In this document: positions 33,723 through 42,470 of the stretch, piece by piece
Position numbering within the stretch: position 1 is the first letter of the stretch
Layout of the letters: every line of letters begins with the position of its first letter
Origin: Proteiniborus sp. MB09-C3
GTDB taxonomy: Bacteria > Bacillota > Clostridia > Tissierellales > Proteiniboraceae
Assembly: GCF_030263895.1 (NCBI RefSeq)
Contig: NZ_CP127161.1
Span: 2,232,001-2,296,000 of the forward strand
DNA: 64,000 nt
Direction of reading: 5' to 3'
Notes under the pieces: model-generated
What the model was told of the DNA's origin: nothing
The model's input: the letters and a program-made list of their open reading frames with translations, nothing else
Databases searched by the model: none
Translations under genes and position numbers: made by a program

Positions 33723-36206
33723 ATGAAAAGACTGTTTTTAATCTTAGTTATTCCGTTTATTATAGGAATATGCATATCATACAATATAGATATACATATG
33801 AATATGGCGCTTATCTATATTACCTTTCTCATTCTCGGATTAATAGCTTCGTATGTTTTTGGCAGAGGCTATGCTTTAGTTTTGTCTATTTTATTCATTT
33901 TTCTTGGAGTGGTAATTACTGCAAATAGCTTAAAAAGTAATTTGACTAATTTTGTTGACAAAGAACTAGTATTAGAAGGATTTATAGAAAGCAGGACTAT
34001 ATCTAGTGAAGATAAAAGTACATATGTTGTAAAGGTAAATAGAGTTTTATATGATAATAAGCTTTATAAAGTAGAAGAAAAAATACTGCTCAATTATTAT
34101 GATAAACAAATTCTAGACATTAGAGATGAAGTAAGAGTTAAAGGGACTCTTGTATTACCTAGAGAAAATACAAATCCAGGATTGTTTAACTATAAACTAT
34201 ACTTGCAGACAAAAAATATCCATACAATCTTAAATTCAGATAGCACATTTATAAATACTATATCTCAGGGTCAAACAAGTCAAGTACAAGCCTTAAGGTT
34301 AAAATTTCAGAGAAATATCAGCAATATTTTGAATAGAACGCTAAGTGAGAAAAACAGTAAACTTATGAGCTCAATAATATTAGGAGACAGTAGTCTCTTA
34401 GATGATGAAACTGGGGCAAGATTTAGAGAGTTAGGATTATCACATATATTAGCTGTATCGGGTTTACATATAGGAATAATATATTTATTTATATCTAAGA
34501 CATTAAGATTCCTAGGCATAGATAAAAGAATTTCTATTGTTACCGCTCTAATAATAATCTGGGGCTATGCATTTTTAATTGGATTCCCGGCATCTGTATT
34601 AAGAGCCTCTGTAATGTTTAGCTTATTATCTCTATCTATCTTAGTTTATAGACGGTATGATTCCATAAATACATTGTCGCTTGCTGCTTTACTTTTATTA
34701 TTTATTAGACCATTATGGATATTTGATGTAGGATATCAATTATCCTTCATTGCAACTGCCTCTATTATCATGTTTACTCCAAGGATTAACTGGCTCTTGT
34801 CAATATATAGTAAAAGGGCTGCAAGGCTTTTATCCTCATTAATTGCAGTACAAATAGGCTTATTTCCAGTTCTAGCATATCATTTTAACTCATATGCAGT
34901 GCTTTCTCTAATATCAAATCTTGTACTAATACCTATATTTTCTTTTTCCTTAATATTATGTTTTATACTAATCCTAGTATCTTTAGTATATATAAATGCA
35001 GCATTGATTCTAGGTTTCTTATTAAATACAATTTTAAACTTTGCAGACATGATAATAGATATGTTTTACAGGCTTTCTTTTGTTAACATATATTTGCCTT
35101 CTTTAGGGATTGGGTATATTCTTTTATACTATTTTCTATTGCTTATCAGTTTGAGGATTATAAAGATAGATTTCTTTAAGCCTAGGATTAATAAGCTTAT
35201 CTTCAACTATATGGCGATTGTTATTTTAATAGGATTCTTTATTGCTTTTACATACAATGAAACAACATTAGAGTTCATAGATGTTGGACAAGGGGATAGC
35301 TGCTTAATATCTACCAAGGATAAAGTAATTCTTGTAGACACTGGAGGAAATACATTTGGAAATTTTGATGTGGGTGAAAGAATAGTACTTCCTTATTTGC
35401 TTAAGAAAGGCATAAGCAGATTGGATGCAGTATTTATAAGTCATTTTCATGAGGATCATGCCGAAGGTCTAATTCCATTAATTAAAAATATTAAAATAGA
35501 TAATATTTTTATTGGATATGAAAATGATAAAAGTACTTTATTTAAAGAAATCATATATAATGCTAATAAATATAATATCAAAGTCAGTACAATATCGGAA
35601 GGTGATTTAATATATGTGGATGATAATAATTTGCTTAAGGTGCTAAATCCTTCTTATAATGTATCAACTGAAAATATTGACAATGAAAACAATCTTTCTC
35701 TTGTTTTTATTCTAGAATCTTATGGTAATAATATCCTTTTTACTGGTGATATTGAACAAGATACTGAACATAAAATAGTTAATAGTATTGATCTTAAAGG
35801 AGTAGACATTATAAAGGTTCCTCATCACGGAAGCCGCACTTCTTCGACTTCAGAGCTATTAAATAAAATAAAGCCATCATATGCAGCAATTCAAGTAGGT
35901 AAAAATAACTTTGGCCATCCAAATAATGAAGTGATGGAAAGATATAAGCAAATTGGTGCAACCATATATAGAAATGATGAAAATGGTTTAATAACTTTTA
36001 AGGTGGGTGTAGATAGCATAGAAATATATACATATATTAAGGACAAACCTTCATTTAATGATATAATAATGAAGTACAGATACAATTTATTATTATTGAT
36101 TATTTATATGGCCATTTCCTTTTATTTATGTGCTATCTATGTTTATTGCTATTATACACCAGAGGAAATACAATTGAAATGCTATAGCTGTATTTATAGA
36201 ATATAA
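33723..36206 (+). CDS. comEC: DNA internalization competence protein ComEC/Rec2
   Basis: Polytopic membrane channel for single-stranded DNA uptake. About 827 residues: N-terminal helices and DUF4131-like region, the competence domain (GDSSLLDDET...LSHILAVSGLHIGIIY), multiple helices to about 520, then a metallo-beta-lactamase-like nuclease domain (FIDVGQGDSCLI, SHFHEDHAEGL, VPHHGSRTSST). ATG 33723 is chosen over a GTG two codons upstream because of GGAGATAGGG spacing. An extended -10 TATAAT lies at 33672-33677. Oddity: after the nuclease domain there is an extra hydrophobic helix and a tail with four cysteines (last ~50 residues). holA follows. Confidence 0.92.
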   Translation: MKRLFLILVIPFIIGICISYNIDIHMNMALIYITFLILGLIASYVFGRGYALVLSILFIFLGVVITANSLKSNLTNFVDKELVLEGFIESRTISSEDKSTYVVKVNRVLYDNKLYKVEEKILLNYYDKQILDIRDEVRVKGTLVLPRENTNPGLFNYKLYLQTKNIHTILNSDSTFINTISQGQTSQVQALRLKFQRNISNILNRTLSEKNSKLMSSIILGDSSLLDDETGARFRELGLSHILAVSGLHIGIIYLFISKTLRFLGIDKRISIVTALIIIWGYAFLIGFPASVLRASVMFSLLSLSILVYRRYDSINTLSLAALLLLFIRPLWIFDVGYQLSFIATASIIMFTPRINWLLSIYSKRAARLLSSLIAVQIGLFPVLAYHFNSYAVLSLISNLVLIPIFSFSLILCFILILVSLVYINAALILGFLLNTILNFADMIIDMFYRLSFVNIYLPSLGIGYILLYYFLLLISLRIIKIDFFKPRINKLIFNYMAIVILIGFFIAFTYNETTLEFIDVGQGDSCLISTKDKVILVDTGGNTFGNFDVGERIVLPYLLKKGISRLDAVFISHFHEDHAEGLIPLIKNIKIDNIFIGYENDKSTLFKEIIYNANKYNIKVSTISEGDLIYVDDNNLLKVLNPSYNVSTENIDNENNLSLVFILESYGNNILFTGDIEQDTEHKIVNSIDLKGVDIIKVPHHGSRTSSTSELLNKIKPSYAAIQVGKNNFGHPNNEVMERYKQIGATIYRNDENGLITFKVGVDSIEIYTYIKDKPSFNDIIMKYRYNLLLLIIYMAISFYLCAIYVYCYYTPEEIQLKCYSCIYRI

Positions 36207-36257
36207 ATATCTAGATAATAGTTTTTCATAAAACGATTGATAAAGGAGTGCATTTAT

Positions 36258-37292
36258 ATGGACTACAAAGATATGCTAAAAGATATTAAAAACAATGAAT
36301 TAAAAAGAGTTTATCTCCTATATGGAAACGAAATGTACTTAAAAGATTATATAATATCTGATATCAAAAAGAAATATATTGATAAAGCATTTGAATCCTT
36401 GAATATGATATATATTGACGGGAAAGAAACGTCTACAGATTCAATAATAAATGCCTGTGAGACACTACCGTTCATGTCTGATAAAAAGATAGTCATCGTT
36501 GAGGACCTCCCATTGTTTACTTCTAAGAAGGAAACCAGCAATTTAGACGAAGAAGAACTATGTAGATATTTAGAAAAATTAAATGCTTCTTCATGTTTAA
36601 TATTTATATCTAATGAGGCCAAAATTGACAACAGAAAAAAAGTAGTTAAGATAATTAAACAAAGTGGGGAAATAGTACAGCTTTTGAAGCTGAAGGATAT
36701 GGACTTAATCAAATGGACTCAGAGTATTTTTTCAAGGAATGATAAAAAAATATCAAGTACTGATATTCAATATTTTCTTCATCAAGCTGGATATTATGAT
36801 GCAAGTAACAATCGTACATTATATGACCTAGAGAATGAAATTAACAAGATATGCAGTTATTTAGGAGAACGAGAAACTGTAGAAAAAGAAGATGTAAAAA
36901 AAGGAGTAATTAAATCACTTCAAAATAATGTTTTTGCTCTTGTAGATGCATTGGGACAGAAAAAAGCTGATGAGGCTTTATCTATATTTAACGATATGAT
37001 ATTAGAGAATGAACCTATTCAATTAATATTTCACATGATAATCAGGCAGCTTAGAATGTTGATGCTTACAAAACTCTATGAAGAAAAAGGCTATAGTCAG
37101 GGGGATATTTCGCAAAAAATTAATGTGCCCACATTTGTAGTAAAAAAACTGGTATCTCAAACTAGAAACTATTCTTCAAGCAATCTCTACATGATTCTGG
37201 AAAAGGCACTTGATGTTGATAGAGCTATAAAAACAGGTAAGATGGAATGGAAGCTAGCAGTTGAAATGTTTATAGCTGAGATTAGCAACTAA
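36258..37292 (+). CDS. holA: DNA polymerase III subunit delta
   Basis: Clamp-loader delta subunit that opens the sliding clamp. 344 residues from ATG 36258, which has AAAGGAG nine bases upstream; an earlier ATG frame at 36237 lacks a site. Seen: LKRVYLLYGNEMYLKDYII at the start, ETLPFMSDKKIVIVED, then FALVDALGQKKADEALSIFNDM and a C-terminal collar (VDRAIKTGKMEWKLAVEMFI). Position after comEC is the conserved Firmicute arrangement; normally rpsT follows, but here four other genes plus a small ORF are inserted. Confidence 0.92.
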   Translation: MDYKDMLKDIKNNELKRVYLLYGNEMYLKDYIISDIKKKYIDKAFESLNMIYIDGKETSTDSIINACETLPFMSDKKIVIVEDLPLFTSKKETSNLDEEELCRYLEKLNASSCLIFISNEAKIDNRKKVVKIIKQSGEIVQLLKLKDMDLIKWTQSIFSRNDKKISSTDIQYFLHQAGYYDASNNRTLYDLENEINKICSYLGERETVEKEDVKKGVIKSLQNNVFALVDALGQKKADEALSIFNDMILENEPIQLIFHMIIRQLRMLMLTKLYEEKGYSQGDISQKINVPTFVVKKLVSQTRNYSSSNLYMILEKALDVDRAIKTGKMEWKLAVEMFIAEISN

Positions 37293-37316
37293 AAATAGAG
37301 TAAGAAAGGAAATATC

Positions 37317-38180
37317 ATGAAGAGGAATTTTAATATTTACACAAAGAAAGCCATAGATATAATATTTGTTATTAATTTATCTCAAGTAGTATTATTAACT
37401 ACTGTAGTGATTGTTTATCTATCAAGAGATAATTTAAGCTTTTTTCCTATAACTGGTTTTGATATACTTCTATTTGGATTAATAGCTATTTCATTGATTA
37501 ATAGTTATCTAGTTATGAGGGATATAAGATTCGTAAATGATTTAAGTCTGCAAAATGTTATGAAGAGTAAATCCTTAGAGGATATAACAGGGCTAAATAA
37601 TACTTTGCGTGCTCAGCGTCATGATTTTTTAAATCATCTACAAGTTGTTTACAGTCTAATTGAATTAAATGAATATACAGAGGCCTCAAATTATATTGAG
37701 ACAGTATATAAAGACATTAAAAAAGTAAATAAGATACTGAAAACTGCTAATACAGCTATAAATGCATTATTGCAGGCTAAACTCGTAGACTGTGAAAACA
37801 AGAATATTCTAGTGGATTTAAATATTGATACAAGACTTGACAGGCTATCAGTTCCTAGCTGGGAAATGTGCAGGGTCCTTGGAAATTTAATTGATAATGG
37901 CATTGATGCAGTGAAAGAGCTGAGAGAAAAAGGATTTATTAATATTGAAATAGGGGAGAAGGATTCTAACTATATTTTTGCTATCAAAAATAATGGAAAG
38001 CAGATACCAAAAGAAATGAGTGAAAAAATCTTTGAGCCAGGATATACAACTAAAGAAAATAGAGGCGAAGGAATGGGCCTAGCAATAACTAAGGAAATAA
38101 CACAAAAATATAATGGAAGGATTCTTGTAGACAGCGATCAAAGTGCGACAACCTTCAAGGTTTATATTCCAATAGAATAA
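37317..38180 (+). CDS. Sensor histidine kinase, Spo0B/AgrC-like
   Basis: 287 residues: two membrane helices (about 15-35 and 47-66) joined by a very short loop, no extracellular sensor domain and no PAS/HAMP. The phosphoacceptor region is the SPOB_a type, RAQRHDFLNHLQVVYSLIEL with His102. The GHKL ATPase follows: N-box LGNLIDNGIDAV, IFEPGYTTK, GEGMGLAITKEI, and a closing IPIE. AAGAAAGGAAA precedes the ATG, 24 bases after holA. Its likely partner is the LytTR regulator at 40000, separated from it by nfeD, floA and a small ORF. The signal is unknown. Confidence 0.88.
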   Translation: MKRNFNIYTKKAIDIIFVINLSQVVLLTTVVIVYLSRDNLSFFPITGFDILLFGLIAISLINSYLVMRDIRFVNDLSLQNVMKSKSLEDITGLNNTLRAQRHDFLNHLQVVYSLIELNEYTEASNYIETVYKDIKKVNKILKTANTAINALLQAKLVDCENKNILVDLNIDTRLDRLSVPSWEMCRVLGNLIDNGIDAVKELREKGFINIEIGEKDSNYIFAIKNNGKQIPKEMSEKIFEPGYTTKENRGEGMGLAITKEITQKYNGRILVDSDQSATTFKVYIPIE

Positions 38181-38299
38181 TAACCACTTAAAGCGACAGA
38201 TGGGACTAATAAATGTATTGTTTATAAAGTATGTATTTATATAGAGAGAGTATAGATGTAATATAAGGTTACCAAATATTTGTGAAAAGGGGTGAAAAA

Positions 38300-38818
38300 A
38301 TGGTCATAGCAGAATTGATTCAAAGCATAGGCCTATTATCTGTGGTATTCTTTGGAATAGGCTTTTTACTTGTAATCATAGAAATTTTTGTTCCAGGCTT
38401 TGGGGTTCCAGGTATACTAGGTATTATCTTTTTGATTGCGGGAGTTATAGTAACTGCTAAGACATTAGTACATGCATTAATACTGATACTATTAATTCTT
38501 GCCATATTGGGAGTTCTTACATCTCTGCTTTTAAGATCTGCTAGCAAAGGAAGACTCTCTAAAAAAATTGTATTGTCTACTTCAATTAATAAAGATGAAG
38601 GTTATATAGGCACAAGTGATATGCAATTCTTTTTAAATAAAACAGGTACTGCACTAACTATTTTAAGACCATCAGGCACAGTTGATTTTGATGGAGTAAA
38701 ACTTGATGTGGTTTCAGAAGGTGATTTTATTCAAAGAGGCACAGAGGTTAAAGTTATCAGAGTTGAAGGAAGGAAAATAGTAGTAAGACAGGTTAAGAAA
38801 CCTGAAAATATTATATAG
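38300..38818 (+). CDS. nfeD: NfeD-like membrane protein (flotillin partner)
   Basis: 172 residues: membrane helices in the first ~85 residues ([48 protein letters not shown]), then the C-terminal NfeD OB-fold ([50 protein letters not shown]). This is a short NfeD lacking the ClpP-like protease part, as in B. subtilis YqeZ-type or YuaF-type partners of flotillins. ATG 38300 has AAGGGGTG upstream. floA starts 11 bases after the stop, the standard pairing. Confidence 0.9.
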   Translation: MVIAELIQSIGLLSVVFFGIGFLLVIIEIFVPGFGVPGILGIIFLIAGVIVTAKTLVHALILILLILAILGVLTSLLLRSASKGRLSKKIVLSTSINKDEGYIGTSDMQFFLNKTGTALTILRPSGTVDFDGVKLDVVSEGDFIQRGTEVKVIRVEGRKIVVRQVKKPENII

Positions 38819-38829
38819 GGGGAGATAGA

Positions 38830-39810
38830 ATGCCAACAATCGCTTTAATTCTAATTATTGCTGTTATTATTGTAGTATTAGCATTATTCTTTAGCTTAGT
38901 TCCTGTAGGGCTTTGGATATCAGCAATTGCTGCAAATGTAAAGGTTAGTATATTTACTTTAGTAGGTATGAAACTAAGGAGAGTAAGTCCTCATAGAGTC
39001 GTGAGAACCTTGGTAAAGAGCAGAAAAGCAGGACTTAATCTTACGAGTGATCAGCTGGAAGCTCACTTTCTTGCAGGTGGTAATATTGACAGTGTGGTAA
39101 ATGCACTAATAGCTGCTGAAAGGGCTAATATACCTTTAGAATTCGAAAGGGCTACTGCAATTGATTTAGCAGGTAGAGATGTCTTTGAGGCGGTACAAAT
39201 GACTGTAAAACCAAAGGTTATAGAAACACCTAATATAGCAGCTATTGCTAAGAATGGTATAGAGCTTATAGTAAAGGCAAGAGTTACAGTTAGAACAAGT
39301 ATAGATAAATTAATTGGTGGAGCAGGAGAAGAAACTATAATTGCACGTGTTGGTGAGGGTATTGTAACTACAGTTGGTTCAGTTTCTACGCATGAAGAGG
39401 TATTGGAAAATCCAGACCTAATATCTAAAACGGTGTTAGAGAAGGGTTTAGATGCGGGTACGGCTTTTGAAATATTATCTATAGATATTGCAGATGTTGA
39501 TGTTGGAAGAAATGTTGGAGCAAAATTGCAGATGGATCAAGCCGAAGCGGATAAGCACATTGCTCAGGCAAAAGCAGAAGTTAGGAGAGCAATGGCAGTA
39601 GCACAAGAACAGGAAATGGTGGCTTCGGTACAAGAAATGAGAGCAAAGGTTGTGGAGGCAGAAGCCGAGATACCAAGGGCTATGGCAAAGGCATTAGTTG
39701 AAGGAAAAATGGGTGTCATGGATTATTATAACATGAGAAATATAATGGCAGATACTGATATGAGAGAATCGATATCTAATATTGGTAAAGCGGAAAAGTC
39801 AGAAATTTAA
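38830..39810 (+). CDS. floA: Flotillin-like protein FloA
   Basis: Scaffold of functional membrane microdomains. 326 residues: N-terminal membrane segment ([26 protein letters not shown]), SPFH-type core ([24 protein letters not shown]...[41 protein letters not shown]), and a C-terminal coiled region rich in Ala/Glu/Met ([26 protein letters not shown]). It closely follows the YqfA/FloA family in length and motifs. GGGGGAGA precedes the ATG. It lies in an operon with nfeD, a histidine kinase and a response regulator. Confidence 0.95.
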   Translation: MPTIALILIIAVIIVVLALFFSLVPVGLWISAIAANVKVSIFTLVGMKLRRVSPHRVVRTLVKSRKAGLNLTSDQLEAHFLAGGNIDSVVNALIAAERANIPLEFERATAIDLAGRDVFEAVQMTVKPKVIETPNIAAIAKNGIELIVKARVTVRTSIDKLIGGAGEETIIARVGEGIVTTVGSVSTHEEVLENPDLISKTVLEKGLDAGTAFEILSIDIADVDVGRNVGAKLQMDQAEADKHIAQAKAEVRRAMAVAQEQEMVASVQEMRAKVVEAEAEIPRAMAKALVEGKMGVMDYYNMRNIMADTDMRESISNIGKAEKSEI

Positions 39811-39833
39811 TGTTTTGATAGGAGTTGATTTTA

Positions 39834-40028
39834 TTGAATAATGATAAGCCTTATGGAACTAGAGATAGAGCAGATAAATGTACTTTAAATACAGAACAAA
39901 AATACTCCTTTAATTTAACACAGAAAAGCCTATTAGATGGAATAATAATGTCTGAAATTCTGGGAGAACCAAAAGCAAAAAAAGGATTGGTGTTATACAA
40001 TGTGCATAAGAGTACTAATAGCAGATGA
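39834..40028 (+). CDS. Small 64-residue protein between floA and the response regulator
   Basis: TTG start at 39834 with AGGAG (39820-39824) nine bases upstream, 64 residues. The C-terminal half holds LLDGIIMSEILGEPKAKKG, a recognisable compact motif seen in other small Firmicute proteins of unknown role. One cysteine; no membrane segment or signal peptide. It overlaps the response regulator start (40000) by 29 bases in another frame, suggesting translational coupling. Function unknown. Confidence 0.5.
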   Translation: MNNDKPYGTRDRADKCTLNTEQKYSFNLTQKSLLDGIIMSEILGEPKAKKGLVLYNVHKSTNSR

Positions 40029-40746
40029 TGAAAGCGGCATGAGGCTTGTTCTAAGAAAGGTAATAGAAAGAATAGAGGGTTTCCAAGTTGTTGGAGAAGC
40101 AGAAGATGGCAGTTCAGCTCTTTCCTTAGTGGAAGAGCTGAACCCTGAAGTAGTATTCTTGGATATAGAGATGCCAAATTTAGATGGAATTGAATGTGCC
40201 AAGCTTATATCTGATATAGATCCTAAAAAAATGATAGTTTTTGCAACTGCTCATCCTAGCTATATGCCAGATGCCTTTGAAGTATATGCCTTCGATTATA
40301 TTACAAAGCCTTTTAAAGTAGATAGGATTATAAAAACCTTAAATAGAATAAAGGAGATTTCATCTGAAGAAAACAATAAAGGTCAAGAAGACATAGTATA
40401 TCAGCAATCTGTAGCTGAAAAGCTAATAATTAAAAATAAGGATGGCATTAATTTTATAGATATAGACAGCATAATACTTATACAAAGAGAAGGGAAAAGC
40501 ACAGTAATATACACTTCAGATAATAAGTACACTACCTCTGATGGGCTAAATGATATAGAGGGCCGCTTAGGAAAGATAAACTTTTTTAGATGTCATAAGT
40601 CATATCTAATAAATATATCCAAAATAGTAAAAATATCTCCATATGGAAGATGGACATATGTGGTTCATTTTAAAGACATAAAAAATGATGCATTAATAAC
40701 TCATAAAAAATACGAAGAGTTAAAAATATTATTCAATCTTTCATAG
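40000..40746 (+). CDS. LytTR-family response regulator
   Basis: 248 residues: receiver domain with the acidic pair (ADDES, 8-12), phosphoacceptor Asp55 (VVFLDIEMP), the switch Thr in FATAHPSY and Lys in FDYITKPF. A linker leads to a LytTR DNA-binding domain (about 140-245, with REGKSTVIYTS, FFRCHKSYLINIS, YGRWTYVVHFK). This matches LytR/AgrA-type output. The kinase at 37317 is the natural partner. The ATG at 40000 lies inside the small ORF upstream; AAAGGATTGG gives a loose ribosome binding site. Terminator at 40765 ends the operon. Confidence 0.92.
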   Translation: MCIRVLIADDESGMRLVLRKVIERIEGFQVVGEAEDGSSALSLVEELNPEVVFLDIEMPNLDGIECAKLISDIDPKKMIVFATAHPSYMPDAFEVYAFDYITKPFKVDRIIKTLNRIKEISSEENNKGQEDIVYQQSVAEKLIIKNKDGINFIDIDSIILIQREGKSTVIYTSDNKYTTSDGLNDIEGRLGKINFFRCHKSYLINISKIVKISPYGRWTYVVHFKDIKNDALITHKKYEELKILFNLS

Positions 40747-40764
40747 GTGCCAAAAAATCAAAAT

Positions 40765-40797
40765 ACTTCGGGCTTAGCCCGAAGTTGTTTTTTTATT
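40765..40797 (+). terminator. Terminator after the response regulator
   Basis: ACTTCGGGC / GCCCGAAGT (40765-40773, 40777-40785), loop TTA, then TG and seven T. Strong. The reverse side may also serve rpsT on the minus strand. Confidence 0.9.
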
Positions 40798-40798
40798 A

Positions 40799-41062
40799 TT
40801 ATACAGCTTCGTTTAATCTTTTAGTTAAACGACTTACTTTTCTAGCTGCAGCATTTTTGTGAATAGTGTTTTTAGCAGCTGCTCTATTTAACTTCTTCTC
40901 TACTAATTTAAGTAAAGATTTAGCTGAATCTAAGTCTCCGTTCTCAACAGCTTTATTGAACTTAGTAATATATGTTTTAATTTCAGATTTTCTGGACTTA
41001 TTTAAAGCAGTTTTAACATTAATAACTTCAATTCTCTTCTTTGCAGATTTAATATTTGCCAA
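40799..41062 (-). CDS. rpsT: 30S ribosomal protein S20
   Basis: 87 residues from a TTG at 41062, giving the standard start MANIKSAKKRIEV and the basic helical body ending RKVSRLTKRLNEAV. A longer frame exists upstream, but AGGGGGTGA (41068-41078) fits the TTG and the family begins there. Primary 16S rRNA binder, early in 30S assembly. Transcribed opposite to gpr, as in other Firmicutes, from a promoter at 41098-41126. Confidence 0.95.
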   Translation of the reverse strand: MANIKSAKKRIEVINVKTALNKSRKSEIKTYITKFNKAVENGDLDSAKSLLKLVEKKLNRAAAKNTIHKNAAARKVSRLTKRLNEAV

Positions 41063-41097
41063 CAGGTTCACCCCCTTCGAAAGCCTTAACAAAAGTA

Positions 41098-41126
41098 ATT
41101 TTATCATGAAGAAAAGTAAAATGCAA
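41098..41126 (-). promoter_or_regulatory. Promoter of rpsT
   Basis: Minus strand TTGCAT (41121-41126), 17 bases, TAAAAT (41098-41103); 35 bases before the rpsT start. Confidence 0.65.
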
Positions 41127-41276
41127 GAAAAATATGCTATTTCTTTTATGTCCAAATTATATATAAATTATTCAGTATTGGAGAAAGTATAAATACAGTT
41201 CACTAGTGCAACTATATATTATATATAATTAGAAACAAATAATCAACAAAAATAATAAAGTTTTGGAGGTGAAAAA

Positions 41277-42251
41277 ATGTTTCAAGCAAGAACTGATTTA
41301 GCCATTGAAGCTAGGGAAATATATGAACAAAAAAATAAGGGCCATATAAAAGATATAGAGTTAGATAAAGAGGAGAAGGACAATTATAGTGTCACTAGAG
41401 TCAAAATTTTAAATGCATATGGTGAAAAAAGACTTGGAAAGTCAGTTGGAACCTATATCACTATTGATGTACCAGCTTTAAAAAATGCTGATCAAGACTT
41501 AAAGGATGAAATCAGTCAGGCAATGGCAAAGGAGCTTAAAGCATTAATTAAACCAAATAAGCATACTAAATCATTAGTTGTGGGATTGGGCAACTGGAAT
41601 ATAACGCCAGATGCATTAGGACCAAAGGTTATTGACAAAGTATATGTCACTAGACATCTTTTCAAAGCCTATAATAAAACAGAAGATGAGGATATGACAA
41701 GCGTGTCAGCTATTTCACCGGGTGTTATGGGAATAACAGGCATAGAAACTAGCGAAACAATCAAAGGAATAGTGGAAAAAACTAAACCAGATATTGTTAT
41801 TGCAGTAGATGCTCTAGCTTCTAGAAAGATGGAAAGAGTTAGTACAACTATTCAAATAACTGATGCAGGCATAAGTCCAGGTTCAGGAATAGGAAATGAA
41901 AGGAAGGCCTTGAATAAAGAGACCTTAGGTGTTCCAGTATATGCCATAGGTATACCTACAGTAGTTGATGCAGCTACAATGGTAAATGACACAATGGAAT
42001 TAATAATTGAATCATTGAAAAATCAAGCTGATAAAGGCACAGAATTTTACTCCATGCTAGAAGAAATGGAATCTCAAGACAAGTATCAATTAATAAAAGA
42101 GGTTTTAACTCCTTATATGCCTAATGTTGTAGTGACACCAAAGGAAATAGATGAACTAATAAGTAATTTATCTCTAATAGTTGCAAACGGAATAAATATA
42201 GCCTTACATCATGGAATTGATTTAAAAGACGTAAATAGATATATAAATTAA
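41277..42251 (+). CDS. gpr: Spore germination protease (GPR)
   Basis: Atypical aspartic endoprotease that degrades small acid-soluble proteins when spores germinate; made as a zymogen in the forespore. 324 residues, somewhat shorter than the ~370 of Bacillus. The N-terminal RTDLAIEA resembles the enzyme's own SASP-like processing site. Core motifs: LVVGLGNWNITPDALGP, AISPGVMGITGIET, IVAVDALASRK-type stretch (ADIVIAVDAL region near 180) and SPGSGIGNERKALN. GGAGGTG precedes the ATG. Placed between rpsT and spoIIP in the conserved order. Confidence 0.94.
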   Translation: MFQARTDLAIEAREIYEQKNKGHIKDIELDKEEKDNYSVTRVKILNAYGEKRLGKSVGTYITIDVPALKNADQDLKDEISQAMAKELKALIKPNKHTKSLVVGLGNWNITPDALGPKVIDKVYVTRHLFKAYNKTEDEDMTSVSAISPGVMGITGIETSETIKGIVEKTKPDIVIAVDALASRKMERVSTTIQITDAGISPGSGIGNERKALNKETLGVPVYAIGIPTVVDAATMVNDTMELIIESLKNQADKGTEFYSMLEEMESQDKYQLIKEVLTPYMPNVVVTPKEIDELISNLSLIVANGINIALHHGIDLKDVNRYIN

Positions 42252-42294
42252 CTAGCCAGATTAAATTAATTTAGATTTGCTGACTCTGACATAG

Positions 42295-42329
42295 GGAGTT
42301 ACATCGAAACAAAAGATTTCTGTAACTCC
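42295..42329 (+). terminator. Hairpin between gpr and spoIIP
   Basis: GGAGTTACA / TGTAACTCC (42295-42303, 42321-42329) with further GAAA/TTTC pairing in the loop. Stable, but no T run follows; it may be a processing or weak termination site. Confidence 0.45.
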
Positions 42330-42470
42330 ACTGTACCTGAAGTAGGGAAAATATATTTCTGCTGCATTTTTATGATAATAATGGAGTTTCTTGTTTCTTA
42401 CAGTATTCATAATAACCGACTATATGGAATATAATTTCATATAATATTTTTACTTAAGGAGTTGTTAAAT

